Source: Pelargonium x hortorum (Eukaryota > Streptophyta > Magnoliopsida > Geraniales > Geraniaceae). From it: a stretch of 64,000 bases of DNA. Positions 37,481 to 49,753 of this stretch are shown here, piece by piece (position 1 is the first letter of the stretch; the number at the start of each line of letters is the position of its first letter). The notes under the pieces are model-generated. The model ran no database searches, was not told the DNA's origin, and saw only the letters and a program-made list of their open reading frames with translations. Both the position numbers and the translations under genes were made by a program. The stretch is taken from positions 292,455 through 356,454 of the forward strand of contig JAYMTJ010000001.1 in assembly GCA_036897525.1 (NCBI GenBank), in the 5' to 3' direction.

Positions 37481-38048
37481 GCGCTTCTTAATTTAATGAA
37501 GGTTTTTCCAGTCTATTTCTTTTATCTACGGGTTAAAGTTGACTCTCAGAATAGAGAATAGATTCACCCCCTTTTTGACTAGTCCTCCTTTTTTCTTAGA
37601 AACTCCCTGTCTACAAAATAAAAGAATTGCTAATCCCTAAAGTAAATAGAGAGAGCACAACAAAAGGAGGAAACTTCTCTTTATTAAACTCACTATCGCA
37701 GAAACTCCGTATCTTACTTCTTAGTCTTAGTATGCGTTAAAACAAAAGTGAACCTATTGAGAAACTTTTAGTTTAGATCTCTCGTTCGATTTCAGACATT
37801 CTAGAAATCCCCCTCTTTTTAATTGGCTTTATAGCACTCCCACTTTAGCTTATCCGCTACGAATTGAAACAAAGAAACGCGGCAACAAGAAAAAACCCCT
37901 CATTTAGAGCAACTCCTCGAATATAAGAATTTCCTGTAAAAGCTGATATACCTGCCATGTTTATTTGTAAAGAAAGGCTCTTCCCCAACAAAAGTTTTAG
38001 AAAACTCCTTATCAGAATTGACTTCTTTACTCACAATCCAACTAACCC

Positions 38049-38153
38049 ATACGGCAATTTGTGACATAAAAGCACGAATTCATATGCCCAAGAGTAAACC
38101 TTCTCCTTTCTGTGAGGACTAGACCTAGGAACCGAGGAACTAAAAGAGCAACT
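38049..38153 (+). repeat. Dispersed repeat A, copy 2
   Basis: Second copy of the block at 35259-35375, about 2.8 kb away in the same orientation. It runs directly into repeat B copy 5 through AAAGAGCAACTCC, a word also found before B copy 1, so A and B may be parts of one longer ancestral unit. Confidence 0.75.
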
Positions 38154-38204
38154 CCTTAAATTAAAGAAATCAAGTACTTCATACAGTCAAAGCTCCTATA
38201 AACA

Positions 38205-38272
38205 GTTGGCAGATGAAACACGAGAATACTAAAACCACTACCTAGAATCTCAAGTATCCAGAGTTTAGGTGC
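38205..38272 (+). repeat. Dispersed repeat B, copy 5 (divergent)
   Basis: The tail AGAATCTCAAGTATCC, AGAGTTTAGGTGCC matches copy 3 closely, while the front half is more diverged. Confidence 0.5.
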
Positions 38273-40726
38273 CAAGTTTTCCTACTCGAACTCGTTTACC
38301 GCTCAATTTCCTATAGGGCCTTTCCCTTTATCGGGGCTGACAGACACAAGGGGATTACCTGTTAATGAACTTTCTAAAGCTTTTGAAACAACAATTTCGA
38401 TAGGCTATCTTTCTTTGCTTTGCCATAATACCTGTTTTAGGAGCTTGACCCGAGTCTTTTTTCTTAATTTCATTATGCCTACTAGCCCGCTTTACCTGCT
38501 GAACTCTATTAAAACGGGAAATCCAGATATCTCATCCCTCTTCTCTTTCAAATTCATAGCCCACCAAGAAACGAACTAAGCCTCTTTTGACTATCTATAC
38601 AATCCCAGTTTCGTTAATAAATTAATAAACTAGACTTTTCTTACTTTTGCCGTAGTCAGATTTTGAGCATTCTCTTCTGTGAGCACTGAATTTTAGGCCT
38701 CAAAAACTAGAAAAAAAGAGGATGACTATAGTGGCAAAACTCTTACTTTTAGATTTCCTTAGGCCTGTGCTATTGCTTTAGAAGCTTACTCCGGAATATC
38801 TTTTAGTTCAAGTATCGGTGTTTCTCAGAAAAACATAGGGATTTCTTTATATTCCCTAAAATCATAACTATCCTGAACCTAACAATTATTGCAATACAGA
38901 ATACAAATAAGAAGAAAGGAAAACCCAAGAGCTACTTTACTTCCTATAATGTATAGTGTAAGAGGGTTTTCTATTGGTTCTAAGGATACCAATAGCTACA
39001 AGAGCTACTAAAACACCTTTCAATACTGGTTTCCATTAACTACCAATCACTATACTTTAAGAGGATTCTGAAGTCTCCTTAACCATCAATCAGGCGGGGT
39101 TTCCATCTAGCAAACTAATACCCTGGAATATCAAGGAAGAGAAGACATTTGACTATCATAAACTACTAAACTGGAATTCATTTACGTCTTTCTTATTAGA
39201 AAAGATTCCTCGAAGCTAAGCTCATGTCGATTACATTCAATTTATGTCTAATACTTTGCTGTCAATGTCATTATCTTCCATTATAACTATTCTTATTAAA
39301 CTCCATGAAACTCCTTAGCTTGCTATACCCAAGAGTGCTAAAATTCCTAGACCAAGAAGACAGAATCTTCTCGACCTCCTTTGCCTTCAATCCCTGAAAG
39401 AGTCCTCTATTTAGGGTTAGGAAGCTAATAAGGTAAAGAGGAGAGTACCTAGTAAGTCAATCTAAGAAGGAATTTCAGTAGAAAGCAAGCTTACCTGCTA
39501 GTGTTATGGGACTTGAACTCGTGTATTTTCTCCGAGCTTGTTGTAGTTTTCTTAAGAGGTAAACCCTATACTAAAAGATTCCTTCAATTAACCTGTGCCT
39601 TGTTGTTAGTTGACAGTTGACAAAAAGAGATTCCATATTATCCAACTCTTTTAGTCCTGGATTCTGTGTCATTTTAAAGTAGAGTCTTATTAAGAGAATG
39701 CGTATAAAGTAAGTGATTTGCTCGGTTCTAGTAAAGAGGGTAGTCAGTCAATTTGAAAGTCTAGTTTCGTAGTTTCCTTCTCAAAAATGGAGTAAAGTGA
39801 AAGTCTGCTAAGTATAGGTTGTCTTGTATTCCTTTTCTTTGGTTTCCGTTCCCTTAGATTCTTGTTTAAGAATTTTCACTTTTTTTGAAGTTTTAAAGCT
39901 TTTAGTCTTTCTTTTTCCTTATTCAACTAATTCTGAATTCTGATTATTCCTAACTGACTGAAATCCCGGCTAGTTAAGCAAATCTCTAAGAGGAATACCT
40001 GGCAAAAGGAAAGCCCCACTTATCCCGCAATTCTATATTCTGTCTTTACCGAAACTCCTTATTCCCCCTAGAATCTTCAACCAAGAATATCAGTAAGTCT
40101 TTAGAGCTGACTTTAGATCTACTTATTTCCCCTTTATTATTTAGAAAACTAGAAAAACCTTTTCGCAAAATTCCTAAACTTTCTACTCCTATAACAGCTT
40201 TAACAGATAAAAAAACAAACCTCACAAAAGAATTCAAAAAAGTAGAGGTACTTAGATAATCCCAAACTTCTTCTTATTTGTTGACTTGTTACTCTTTATT
40301 AGAAACCCACCCATTAGCCCACCAGATTCAGTACTCAATTATATCAAATTCTTGAAAAGTAAGAAAAAAGTAAGAAAGCTCCCTCAAGTTGTCTTTCTCA
40401 GCTTGCTCCTTATCCTTAGCAGAACCCTATGAATTACAAGAAAACGAAAACCCGCTCTGAGGCAATTTCCTTTTGCTAAACCCCGAGTTAGACTATCAGA
40501 TAAAGATTTCTTTCATTTCATATTTTTATACCCATTTAATAAAGATTTTTATAGAAACCCTTTTGATAAGGGACCCTTTACCCTAGAACAAGTAAAAAAG
40601 AAACCACTTCTCATAGCCCTGCTTTAGCCTAGCTTTAAATTATTAGCAATAGAAAACAAGAAACAAAGCAAAGGAATAGCAAATAAGAAGACTCCTTACG
40701 CCTAATTACAAAAAAGAAATAACTTT

Positions 40727-40790
40727 CCCTAAAAGAAACCTGGTAATCCAGATGAAATCGAATAATGCCAATCTTTTTTATCCAGAGTCT
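40727..40790 (+). repeat. Dispersed repeat B, copy 4 (divergent)
   Basis: ACTTTCC, CCTGGTAATCCAGAT, GAATAATGCCAA and TATCCAGAGT follow the order of copy 1, with the T-rich middle altered. Confidence 0.5.
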
Positions 40791-42350
40791 CGTTTATTCG
40801 ATGTTTGGGTATCCGACAAGGTGTGCTTCAGGTTTTAGCAGGGGTTCTACTACAACATTCTTGAGTAGCTCTTTAGAAAGGAATCTAAAGGGAATTCCGC
40901 TTAACAACATCATATCATCCACCAAATTCCCCAGTACTTATAAAGGATAAAATAAGAGAGATAAAATAGAACTAACAACAAAAGTAGGAATCTCTTTAGC
41001 TAGACCTCCTTACTTTTTTTTTTACAAATAATTTATCCAGAACCTAGAAACAAGGGAACTATTTACATAAAAAAGGAATTAAAGAAAAGAAAACTCTATG
41101 AATTACAAGAATAACAGAACAGATTTTAAGGCTATTTAAATGCTAGAAAACACGAGTGTCCAAGTAAGGTTTTTACATTTCAAGGATTTAACAGGGTTTT
41201 TAGATCTGATCTTTATTTGAATTGCTTACCTTGTTTATAGATAAGAAAAGAAAAAGAAAGATAACCCACTACTAACTAATAATTAAGAACTTAATAACTA
41301 TAGAATAGAATATTAAGAGCTATGACAGGAAAAACAGTAACTACATTAGAACAAGAGAACCCATTAACAAGACTAGCTGCAATAGAACAACTAAAGGCAA
41401 TCTAGCTACAGGTAAGACCCACAAGACCCCTCTATTCTATGACTCCTGCTCCTTCTTATTCTGCTCCGGCTTCCCTTCCTTACTCTTTTTATAACTACTA
41501 AGACCTTCTACTCTATAGCGATAAAGACAAAGTACATTGAACCATACAGCTTAGAGGAACAATCCACAAAGACTATAGTATACTTTATTATAACCTATTA
41601 CCATTAAGATATAAGAACTAATAGAATACATATAAGACAAGAAGAACAAGATAAGTATAGTACACTAATACAATAGAAGAATAAACTAACTATAAGCTAT
41701 AAGAACACTAGATTAGAACAAGTAACAACTAGCTACAGTAATCTCAAAAGACAATAACAACAAGGGGAATCCCTCTATAGTAAGCTCCCTTGCTATATTA
41801 AGAATAAGTAATAAACAAATGGGTATAGCTCTAGTTGTACAAAAAGTCTCCTCCTCGCTGCTCTAGCTCTGGCTCATAAAACAAAGCTAGTGTAAATCAA
41901 AGCAACAAGAACAAGGATTCTCGTGCGATAGACTTTGCCCAAAATCCCAACAAACAATAGGAAAACAGGCTTCAATAAGGCTGGTGAGAAAGGTATACAG
42001 AATAGAAAGTTAGGATCCCTAAGACGGGTACAGCTAATAGGGTAGGTATAGATTGTAAGAATTTCAGTAAAGTTTTAACTAACGAGATAGGTTTGTTTAG
42101 TCTAGGGTTTTACAAGAGAGAATTAGAAGGCAAAGGAGTCCCTTTTTAGGTTTTAGGAATTTAGGGCAGGTTATAATAAAGCCTGGATCCGTAAGAAGGA
42201 AGGTATAGCTAAAGTACAGCTCTTAAGAAAGGTAAGAGTATAGCTACAGGTATAAGGAAGAAAGTCTAAACCGGAGTCTCTAATCTAGGAAAAGTGTAAG
42301 AGAGCTCCTAATCTAACTATAAACGAGTAACTCCTTTACAAACTTGAGGT

Positions 42351-45300
42351 ACGTCATAACAAGGTTCGGCACTCTGACAATTACGGAATTATTGGTCTAG
42401 AGTGATTAAAGAAGGGTAGCCCATCCTTTCCTCTTCTGTTTCAGGAATCTTACTAACACTAAAACCAGATAGAAAAAGGAGCTAGCCAAGAAACTTTCAT
42501 GAACATTGTATCTTTTAAGTTTGAGCATATTGTCTTATAGGCATTCTTAAGGGCTCTTTTCCTCATAGGATGAGTGAGTTAATAAAGGGTTTTTTCAGCA
42601 AAAAGCTATGTGTTTTATCCTTTAGAATTCTCGAAACAGAATATACCTCTAGACTGGGATCGTTTTGACACATAATTTACACAGAGTTCTTCTCGATAAG
42701 TAACCGCCATTTTTCGAGCAAGCTGCATAAAGTGAGCCCTTCTAGTCCCAGTGTTGTAACAAGAGTAAATAGATAAAGATCCTGAAGTTGTCCATATTCA
42801 ATCCGTTTTCTTATTCCTTACTAAAATATTTCAAAAGGAAACTTAAACGGGTATCAAAAGGGGAAAACTCTCGGTGAGAAAATACCTACATCCCTTTTAT
42901 AGAGAATTCTAAGTTTAAGAAAACTTGGCTAGAAGCACTAAGTATAAATTTAACCTTGTGTAAATGTCAGGGCTTTGAACCTTCAACAGCTGAAAACAAA
43001 GAATCTTGCTTTACCAGCAAAACTAAGGGTGCCTGGTTAGGAGGAGTCCTAAGAAGCATATAAAACTATCTCTAAGATTCTAGACAAGCATTCAGCTAAG
43101 TTCGAATAAATGTATTGATAATTCATGTCATAGGGTAGTTTTATATAAGGATACTGCCGTATATATAGAATTTCTTTGATAAAGTGTTAATTTACCAAAG
43201 CATAAGAGTACAAAACCGCCTTTGAGACTCGTTTACCTTACTAGTAGTATAAGGCCCTAAAAAAGGAAGGTCTTGTTATTAAAAAAACAGAATTGGTTGT
43301 GAAGTATAAAGTCTCTACCCTAAAAACCCAAAAAGGATTTCGCCATGTCGTAAACTAAATTCATTTTTTTGGTACTTTAGTAATGCATACTTTTTCTAGC
43401 CCTACCTAAATCACCAAGCTGGCTTTTCAATGAGATCAGAAGTTTCTAATTAAATTGTGTGGAATAAATTGCAGATTATTTACACTAGTAAGCAAATCTC
43501 GAGAAAAGAGAGCTTTCGTTTTTCTTAATTCTTTGATATACTTAGATTCTTATTGTTGTATTCTAAATCCAATTTACTAAGCTAAGAAGAATCCCGATGT
43601 TAGGATATTATAGCAAATACCACAACCGCTTATAAAATAACTATTGCTAGTCTTTTTATATCTAAAGCTAATTAGAGTCTACGGACCGGGGTCAAATCTC
43701 AAATATGAATTCGAATATTGATTAATAAAGTCTCAGGTTTCCCGCAATAAGTGTCTCCGCCTACAAGTAGAACAAACAAGAATTTATAGGATGTATAAAG
43801 TAAAAGCAACCTTGGTATTAATAAAGAAAATAAGTCCTAACCTTAGCCATCAGGATTGGAAACTCCATTTTATACTTGGTTTTTTCGTGGCTTGTACTTT
43901 TCTAGAAAGACGACTAAAACCTAAACTAAGTTCTATTTCTTATCTTTAAAAAAGGAGTCTTAGAGTATAAAGCAGAGTTAGGCGTACCCGAACGAGGGGA
44001 AATTCGTATATTAAATGGATCCACTTACGTTAATAACCAACAAATTCTAAATTACTTTCTCGGAACTCTTTAAAGAACTCCAGTTTATAGGCTCCCTCCT
44101 CTTGTAAACTTCCTATCTTCCTCCTCATCTTGCGAGTCTCTATTGCTACCCTAAACTCCCTGCTCCCTTCCTAGCTCCGTAAATCTGATCTTGTTATACT
44201 TTCTATCAAGTCTTATTCTCCTTTCTCTTTATCTGTATTTGTATACCCTTCTTATTCAGAGCTATACCCGCTTTCCTAATACCTAGAAACCTAATTTAAC
44301 TAGTAACAAAGCTCCTTCTTTTATTATCTGTAATACTCAGCAAACTAGAAACCAGGAAACACGGGAAAGGAACAAGCAAGACCTTACTTTAACAGCCAAT
44401 TACTTAAACTTCTGGAATAAACGGATACCTTATGATATTACCTAAATAAAGGAATTTCTATTCTAAAGGGCTTAGCAAATCTATACTCATTAGAACTATA
44501 CTAACTAAAGCCTACTCTACCGCTTTCCTTCTTGTTTCCTACTAAAAATCTTAACTCCTTCTTTCTTAGAGTAGCTACAGAATAATTAAGGAATGAGTAC
44601 GTACTACCAAAACCAAGCTCTCTTCGTTCAGAGTTCCCTTCAGACAAGATAAACTTGTCTTCTTACTTTCTTACTCGGTAGAACACCTTGAAAGGGAGTT
44701 ACAAGGACAAGGTTCAAGACGGGTTGAGAGAAGGGAAAACAGAATACTTGACTTACAAGATCAATCTTCCCTGAATTACCAGTCTTACTGATTATGTTTG
44801 TTCTTATCTACTTGTTGCCCTTGTTTGTTTCTTAGTTCTTCTTAGCTGTACCTGCCTGTAGTGGTACACGAACGGAGGGAAATTTAAGATAGTATTATGA
44901 GTATACCTATTTACATTATAACCAACATAAACTGCTTACTTTATTTGTAGCACAGAGTTCCTTTCTTATTAGAATCTCTCAGCCCATTTCTTTTCTAGTT
45001 ATTAAACTTCCTTTTACTTGACTATTAGTGTTATTGGTATCGGGTTCTGGCGCTCTCTGTTTGTTGTATTCTTTTACTTGTTTCAGCCAACTCATGCCTT
45101 TTTCTTCTGGGTTTGGGATTGATTGTTGGTGTCAAGATGTTTGATATGAAGAATATAGTTTAAATACAAGATCGGAAATTAGTAAACAACGAGACAAGCT
45201 GGGTTATATATCCTTTCCTTTACGCGTATATTATATACTTCCAACTAGAATTTTGCTTTTCTTTAAGTATCAAATGAAGGTTTTAACTTAGCCAAGTGAA

Positions 45301-48300
45301 AGGCATGCCTTGCTTATTCCTATATTTTATATATATTATACACGAGCCACCCCTCGTCTTCGATTGAAGGTATGTATTCACTTTACCGGGAATCTTATAA
45401 ATAATAGGATTGAAATTATATAGATGAATTAAGATTATACTCTTGTGCATTTTTAAGTTTTACATGAGGGATTAGAAGATAAGTGAAATCCCTTTTTTGG
45501 ATAGTCTTACAGGAATCACAACCCTACATCTTATATATAATTCACAAGAATACAACAGAAATCTTACTTTACTACGATGTTTTGGTTTCTAAGGAGAATT
45601 GCGCAATTGGGGCTTAAAAGAGATATGAATTCGATCCAGAAACTTAAATAACTCGAATAAAGTACAGAAAGCAAGGTGATTGCAAGGAAAAGAACCGGTA
45701 AAAGATTCTGTGACTAAAGGCTTTTAACTCAAGCTCTCAACAAGGGATACCACCCTTATTGTATCATACCCAGTTTGAAAGTCTTTCAGATTGCTAAATT
45801 AGTTTACTTAGAATAGGCAATTATATACCTTAACCTAACCAAACCGAGCTTACCTTTAGTTCCTGTCTTCTCTTAGTAAATAGGGGTGTTAGGAATCAGA
45901 TAGAAATTGTATAGGATTGTTAGAGAATCCTTCTACTTTCTTAGCTGAGGTCACGAGCCGGGACGGAGCCAAAGAGGGCTAAAGGGGCGGGTTTCAATTA
46001 CGAATATCTTTTATAAGCCCTAAAATCTTCTCAATTAGGAATCCGATTTTCCAAAAGCATTCTGGATTTGATGCGTTTCATGAACACTCACGAGTTGTGC
46101 TCTTTTAAAAGAGTATACGAAATTAGAATCAAAAATCTTACCTAGTTCCTCTCTAATATGCCTATTGCAGCCCTTAAAAAGTCATAGGGAACTAAGCCTT
46201 TTCCAGTGGTGGAATCTCAACAAAATACTCCCACTTAATAAACCCTTATTACATTTTTATACTTTTGGTTTTAATATTAAGTCGAGACTCTCTTTCTTGT
46301 GTACCAGGATATATTTCTATTTTTGCTCTAAATCCAAAAAGGACACATTTAACTCTTTTCTTTGATAAAGAGTTTCCCTAGTTTGGTTGACGTACTGTTC
46401 GAGGGGTTTCAGAGAAGTATTTCAAAATTAGGTGCAAACCTCCATATCTCAAAGTTAGTACCCCCTGTCTCGTGTAAATACAATTGGAGATTATAGGCCT
46501 AGTTAGGTAAGTCCCGCGTTATCACCACTCTTCCTTCTAGATCTTTTTGCAATACTTTGAAGCTTGCAATAAGTGCATTTTAGCTTCTTATAGGTATAGG
46601 TATGAGATTGAGAACCTTAATTTATGGCAGATGATAAGTAGAAGTTTGTATTATATAGAGCTCTTTCTTTCGCTAAGAGACACTACTAGGTTATCTATAT
46701 CTAGGCTTGGTAGCGAAATAGGCAAAAGGGTCGCCTGCTGTTGATAAAAGTCTCTTTTTGATGTACACTTCACTAATCTACTCTAGTAAAGAAGAGAGTC
46801 ACGAAAAAAGATGAACCTTACTTATTAGTACAAGAGTCTCCATTGTAAATTATTCCACACAGGTAAAGTAGTCCCATACAAAAGGTATAGAGTTTATTAC
46901 AAGTACAAGAATTCAACTTTTTTAATAGCTACTCGTGCATAAGTTTACACTACTCTTAGTTGTCTAGGCTAGTCCGAAGAAAGGCTAAAGAAAGAGCGAA
47001 TCGGGTTGAACTAAATAACAGTTATTCATCATCTTTCTTCAGAGAGACTTGAATTTGCGGCTTGCCTCTAAATTGGATGAGAGACCCTATCCATCTTACA
47101 CGAAAAGTAAGAAACTAATCACAAGCCGCCCCAACAGTATAAATCTAAATTTCCGGCAAAACATGAACTTGGTATATTAAGGGGAGCTCTCCTAGTGTTG
47201 CGGCTGAAAAGAATAGGGATTCAATTAGAATTAGAAGGTTTTTCTAGTTCTATTTTTGTTTTAAAAACCTTCTAATCCTTAAAAGTCAAAATAATTAGAT
47301 GCTATCTTTACACATCTATTCTTACCTAAGCTAAAATGAAATAGGTGTTATAGAAAGAAAAAGGGCGGTAGATTAGATTATTTTAAAACAGATGGGCAAT
47401 TCCCTATACTAAATAAAACGGAACATCTGAATACTTTTAAATGCGGATTACCATCCGTAAAACTTGGGTAGGATACTTTTACAACTCTCAAACTCTCAGA
47501 TGTAAAACCTGGGAAAACTAATTTAGAATTTCTAACAAAAAACTATTTAAGGTATATTAGTATTAAAATCCGTTACTTTGAAATTAATAATTATAAGAGC
47601 TTACTTAAGGTAAGGTAAAGCGGTGGATAACGAGCCTTACTAAGGGATCCTTTTTTAGTGCATTCATCTATAATTGTATTTTAAAATCTCAATGACTTCT
47701 TTCTTCTTCGCCAGTCCTCGCTCAATAACAAGAGTCATTATTCTCTTGCTTGAGATATGCGCTATTTTGATTTTGCTTCTCATATCTCTTGCTGCCTTTG
47801 GTTAGATAACTCTTTGTAGCTTCCTGATTAGATCTAAGGCTCCGTTGCACTACTGCAGTAACCCCCACGGATTTATCAACCTTAATTTTATATATAACGA
47901 ATAAGTTAAGTTATAGCATTTACTAATAACGAAAACTAGTATAGAAATGAGTTATTATGAGTAAAAACTCCAACAAATAAATAGGACAATCCTAGTCCTT
48001 GGAAAAGAAACCCGAATAAAATACCAAGAGTAAGACAAAAATTCCCAATTCTGCAATAAAGGATATCAAAACCTTAGAAGTGTGAAGTTTGTAAACCACT
48101 ATGTCTATAACTGGGATTCCTTTCCTTAATTTACAATGCCCTAACTTTATAAAAAGAAATCTTTCTGCAAAGCAGCTGCACAGACTTGAGAGCAGACTAA
48201 ACCTTTTATTATAAAAGTCTTATACCTTTTTAAAGTCAAATTTCTGGTTGTCTCATATAGGGGAGGTGGGAGAAGCCTTACCTAATGAGAATGCTAAAAG

Positions 48301-48393
48301 CAAAGGTTAAATCAGACTCTTATTTCCCTTTATAAAGGCTTCCTTCAAAATATACATAAAGGAACTAGAACTCTCCAGACAAACTTATTAAAT
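42351..48393. other. AT-rich intergenic stretch, no confirmed gene
   Basis: About 6 kb. A pyrimidine-rich block lies at 44081-44290. T-arm-like words occur near 42973 and 47052 on the minus strand without foldable tRNAs around them. Open frames at 46165-46365 and 46547-46744 have no family features. One tiny hydrophobic open frame is listed separately. Confidence 0.5.
47692..47805 (+). CDS. Tiny hydrophobic open frame, unrecognised
   Basis: An ATG-started frame of 37 codons ends at TAG. The first ten residues are polar to mixed, followed by SITR and then a continuous hydrophobic segment of about 20 residues (ILLLEICAILILLLISLAAF) that could span a membrane. It resembles no mitochondrial protein that I recognise. 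It could be a small exon or fragment, or chance in a T-rich stretch. Locally the GC is a little higher than in the flanks. Confidence 0.15.
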   Translation: MTSFFFASPRSITRVIILLLEICAILILLLISLAAFG

Positions 48394-48471
48394 GAAAGTG
48401 ACAGACAGGATTCAAACCTATGGCTTTATGTACCCAAAACGGATGCACTAACCAGACTGCGCTACACCTTG
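48394..48471 (-). pseudogene. trnP: trnP(UGG) of native mitochondrial type, with a 4-base insertion
   Basis: On the minus strand the acceptor CAAGGTG, TA, the GCGC/GTGC D-arm, the loop TTTTGGGT with anticodon UGG, the variable region GCC and the T-arm ATAGG/TTTGAAT/CCTGT match plant mitochondrial (not plastid) trnP. The 3' acceptor strand CACTTTC can pair with six of seven 5' bases. However, four extra bases (CTGT, a direct duplication of the preceding CTGT) separate the T-stem from the acceptor, and two adjacent mismatches weaken the anticodon stem. Such an insertion should break the stacked acceptor/T-arm helix, so I call it a pseudogene, although processing or editing cannot be excluded. 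Confidence 0.7.
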
Positions 48472-49624
48472 GTAATGTTTTCTTGCTTCTCTGCTCAGAA
48501 GTCGACTTGAACCCGCGTACAGAAATAGGTGTACTTGTGCACTTAAAAAAGGGGCTTTTCTTATATAAGCGATTACAGACTTAGTTTAGCTTACCAAGGA
48601 CTCATTTCTTTCCATCATTTCCCGGTTAAATTCCAAATTCAAAAACAGTAGAACAAGAATAACACAAACAAATAGAAATAGAAACTTAATGTAGTTCCCT
48701 ACCTGGCTAAGTATAGATAAATGTTAAAGAATCTCTAAATCCTTTGGAAACAGCGAGTACTCTTTCAAATATTTCATTTAATTCGGATTTTTGTAAGCTT
48801 TTGAAATCAAATCTATAACAGCTTCTTTCCCAGGATTTGGGACCCACATAGGCGAGATACGACTTTGTATCTTTTTTTAACCAAATCTGAATCCCATTTG
48901 AACTAGGGACCGCGCTTTCGATTGGAGTTTGATTGACCGCTGCAAATAGGGTTACGCTTGTTTATAATCTTCCTGAAATAAGACAGAGACATTTAGCTAC
49001 AGGAAAAAGTAGGGATCCATTTCCATACTCCTATATTTGAGGAAATCTTCAGGCTAAAGCTTTTAGCATTATTGACTCGCCTTTTTTCTTTGAGGAAACC
49101 CTGCTCATTCATAAGGAGGGATTTTCTTTAGTGTCCTTTTTCTGTGATTCTTTGTGTTACTTAGATTAGAGGCCGGTCCAAGTGCTTAGAAATCTAAAGA
49201 GTGGAAAGGAGTGATAAAGAAGCAGAACAAGTCCTTTTATAAAGGGGGGTTTAGAGTACCAGATAATAAAAAGTCTATCTGTAAATATGGAATCTTATAG
49301 GAAATCCTGAAGGAAAGCTTACTATAAACTAGTATACATTTTTTTCTATAGCGAAGCGCAACCAACTCAAGTTTTTGGAACCTAAAGGGGGAGAACCCAT
49401 AGAAGAGTGCCCTAATTATGCAAAGAAAGGACTCCCTTAATACCGGATTGTTATTGAGTTCTAAAATTCTTAGAAGATAAACTTGAACTGTATTCAGAGC
49501 TACTTTTGCTTTGTTCCTTGCTTCTAATCTGAGGGGCTGAACTTTGTACGTACATAGTCAGTGTTTCTTAGCTGCTTCTCTAAAGCTGATTTCTAATATT
49601 GTAAAATGACGGGACACTTCTAAA
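48472..49624. other. Spacer between trnP and the trnK-like relic
   Basis: About 1.15 kb. An isolated T-arm-like word (GCGGGTTCAAGTCGA on -) occurs near 48499-48513 with no other tRNA parts. No open frame is supported. Confidence 0.5.
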
Positions 49625-49695
49625 TCCATTTACCCGACTTGAACCTACGACCGCGCCGTTCAAACCCCAACGTTCTACCAACCTCAAATTACATT
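49625..49695 (-). pseudogene. trnK: Degenerate trnK(UUU)-like tRNA
   Basis: On the minus strand GTTGGTAGAACGTTGGGG, TTTGAAC and GGTCGTAGGTTCAAGTC follow plant mitochondrial trnK(UUU) from D-loop to T-loop with few substitutions. The downstream T-stem strand (CGGGT) and the acceptor no longer pair, and the 5' end is diverged, so it is unlikely to function. It lies between trnP and the trnS 3' end, the position that trnF occupies in the conserved trnP-trnF-trnS cluster of many angiosperms. Confidence 0.45.
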
Positions 49696-49718
49696 CCAAA
49701 AGTAAGCCCAGATATGTT

Positions 49719-49753
49719 CGGAGGAAGTGGGATTTGAACCCACGATACGCAGT
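49719..49753 (-). pseudogene. trnS: 3' end of trnS(GCU)
   Basis: On the minus strand a perfect T-arm (GTGGG/TTCAAAT/CCCAC) is followed by TTCCTCC and G, matching the 3' end of plant mitochondrial trnS(GCU), including the preceding GTATC. Upstream, a D-arm-like AGCTCAAGGCTAA is seen near 49770-49785, but no anticodon arm or GGAGG-type 5' acceptor lies in the expected place. The gene therefore appears to have lost its front and middle, while its 3' end is well kept. Confidence 0.5.

Larger units (their letters stand above)
35376..42350. other. A-rich, strand-skewed region with dispersed repeats
   Basis: For about 7 kb the + strand is visibly enriched in A (with G or C) and poor in T, shown by long runs of words such as CTACAAAGAC, AAGAAGAAG and ACTAATAGAATA. 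The skew lowers stop density on the + strand and produces Lys-rich open runs, for example at 35891-36124. No gene was recognised. Repeat families A and B lie inside it. Confidence 0.5.

Noticed and set aside
42960-43030. Minus-strand tRNA-like sequence
   Set aside because: A T-arm-like loop and a D-arm-like word are present, but the anticodon stem does not pair and no isoacceptor could be assigned.
47044-47112. Minus-strand tRNA-like sequence with a TCTCT..AGAGG stem
   Set aside because: The loop size is wrong, T-stem pairing is poor and there is no convincing parent tRNA.
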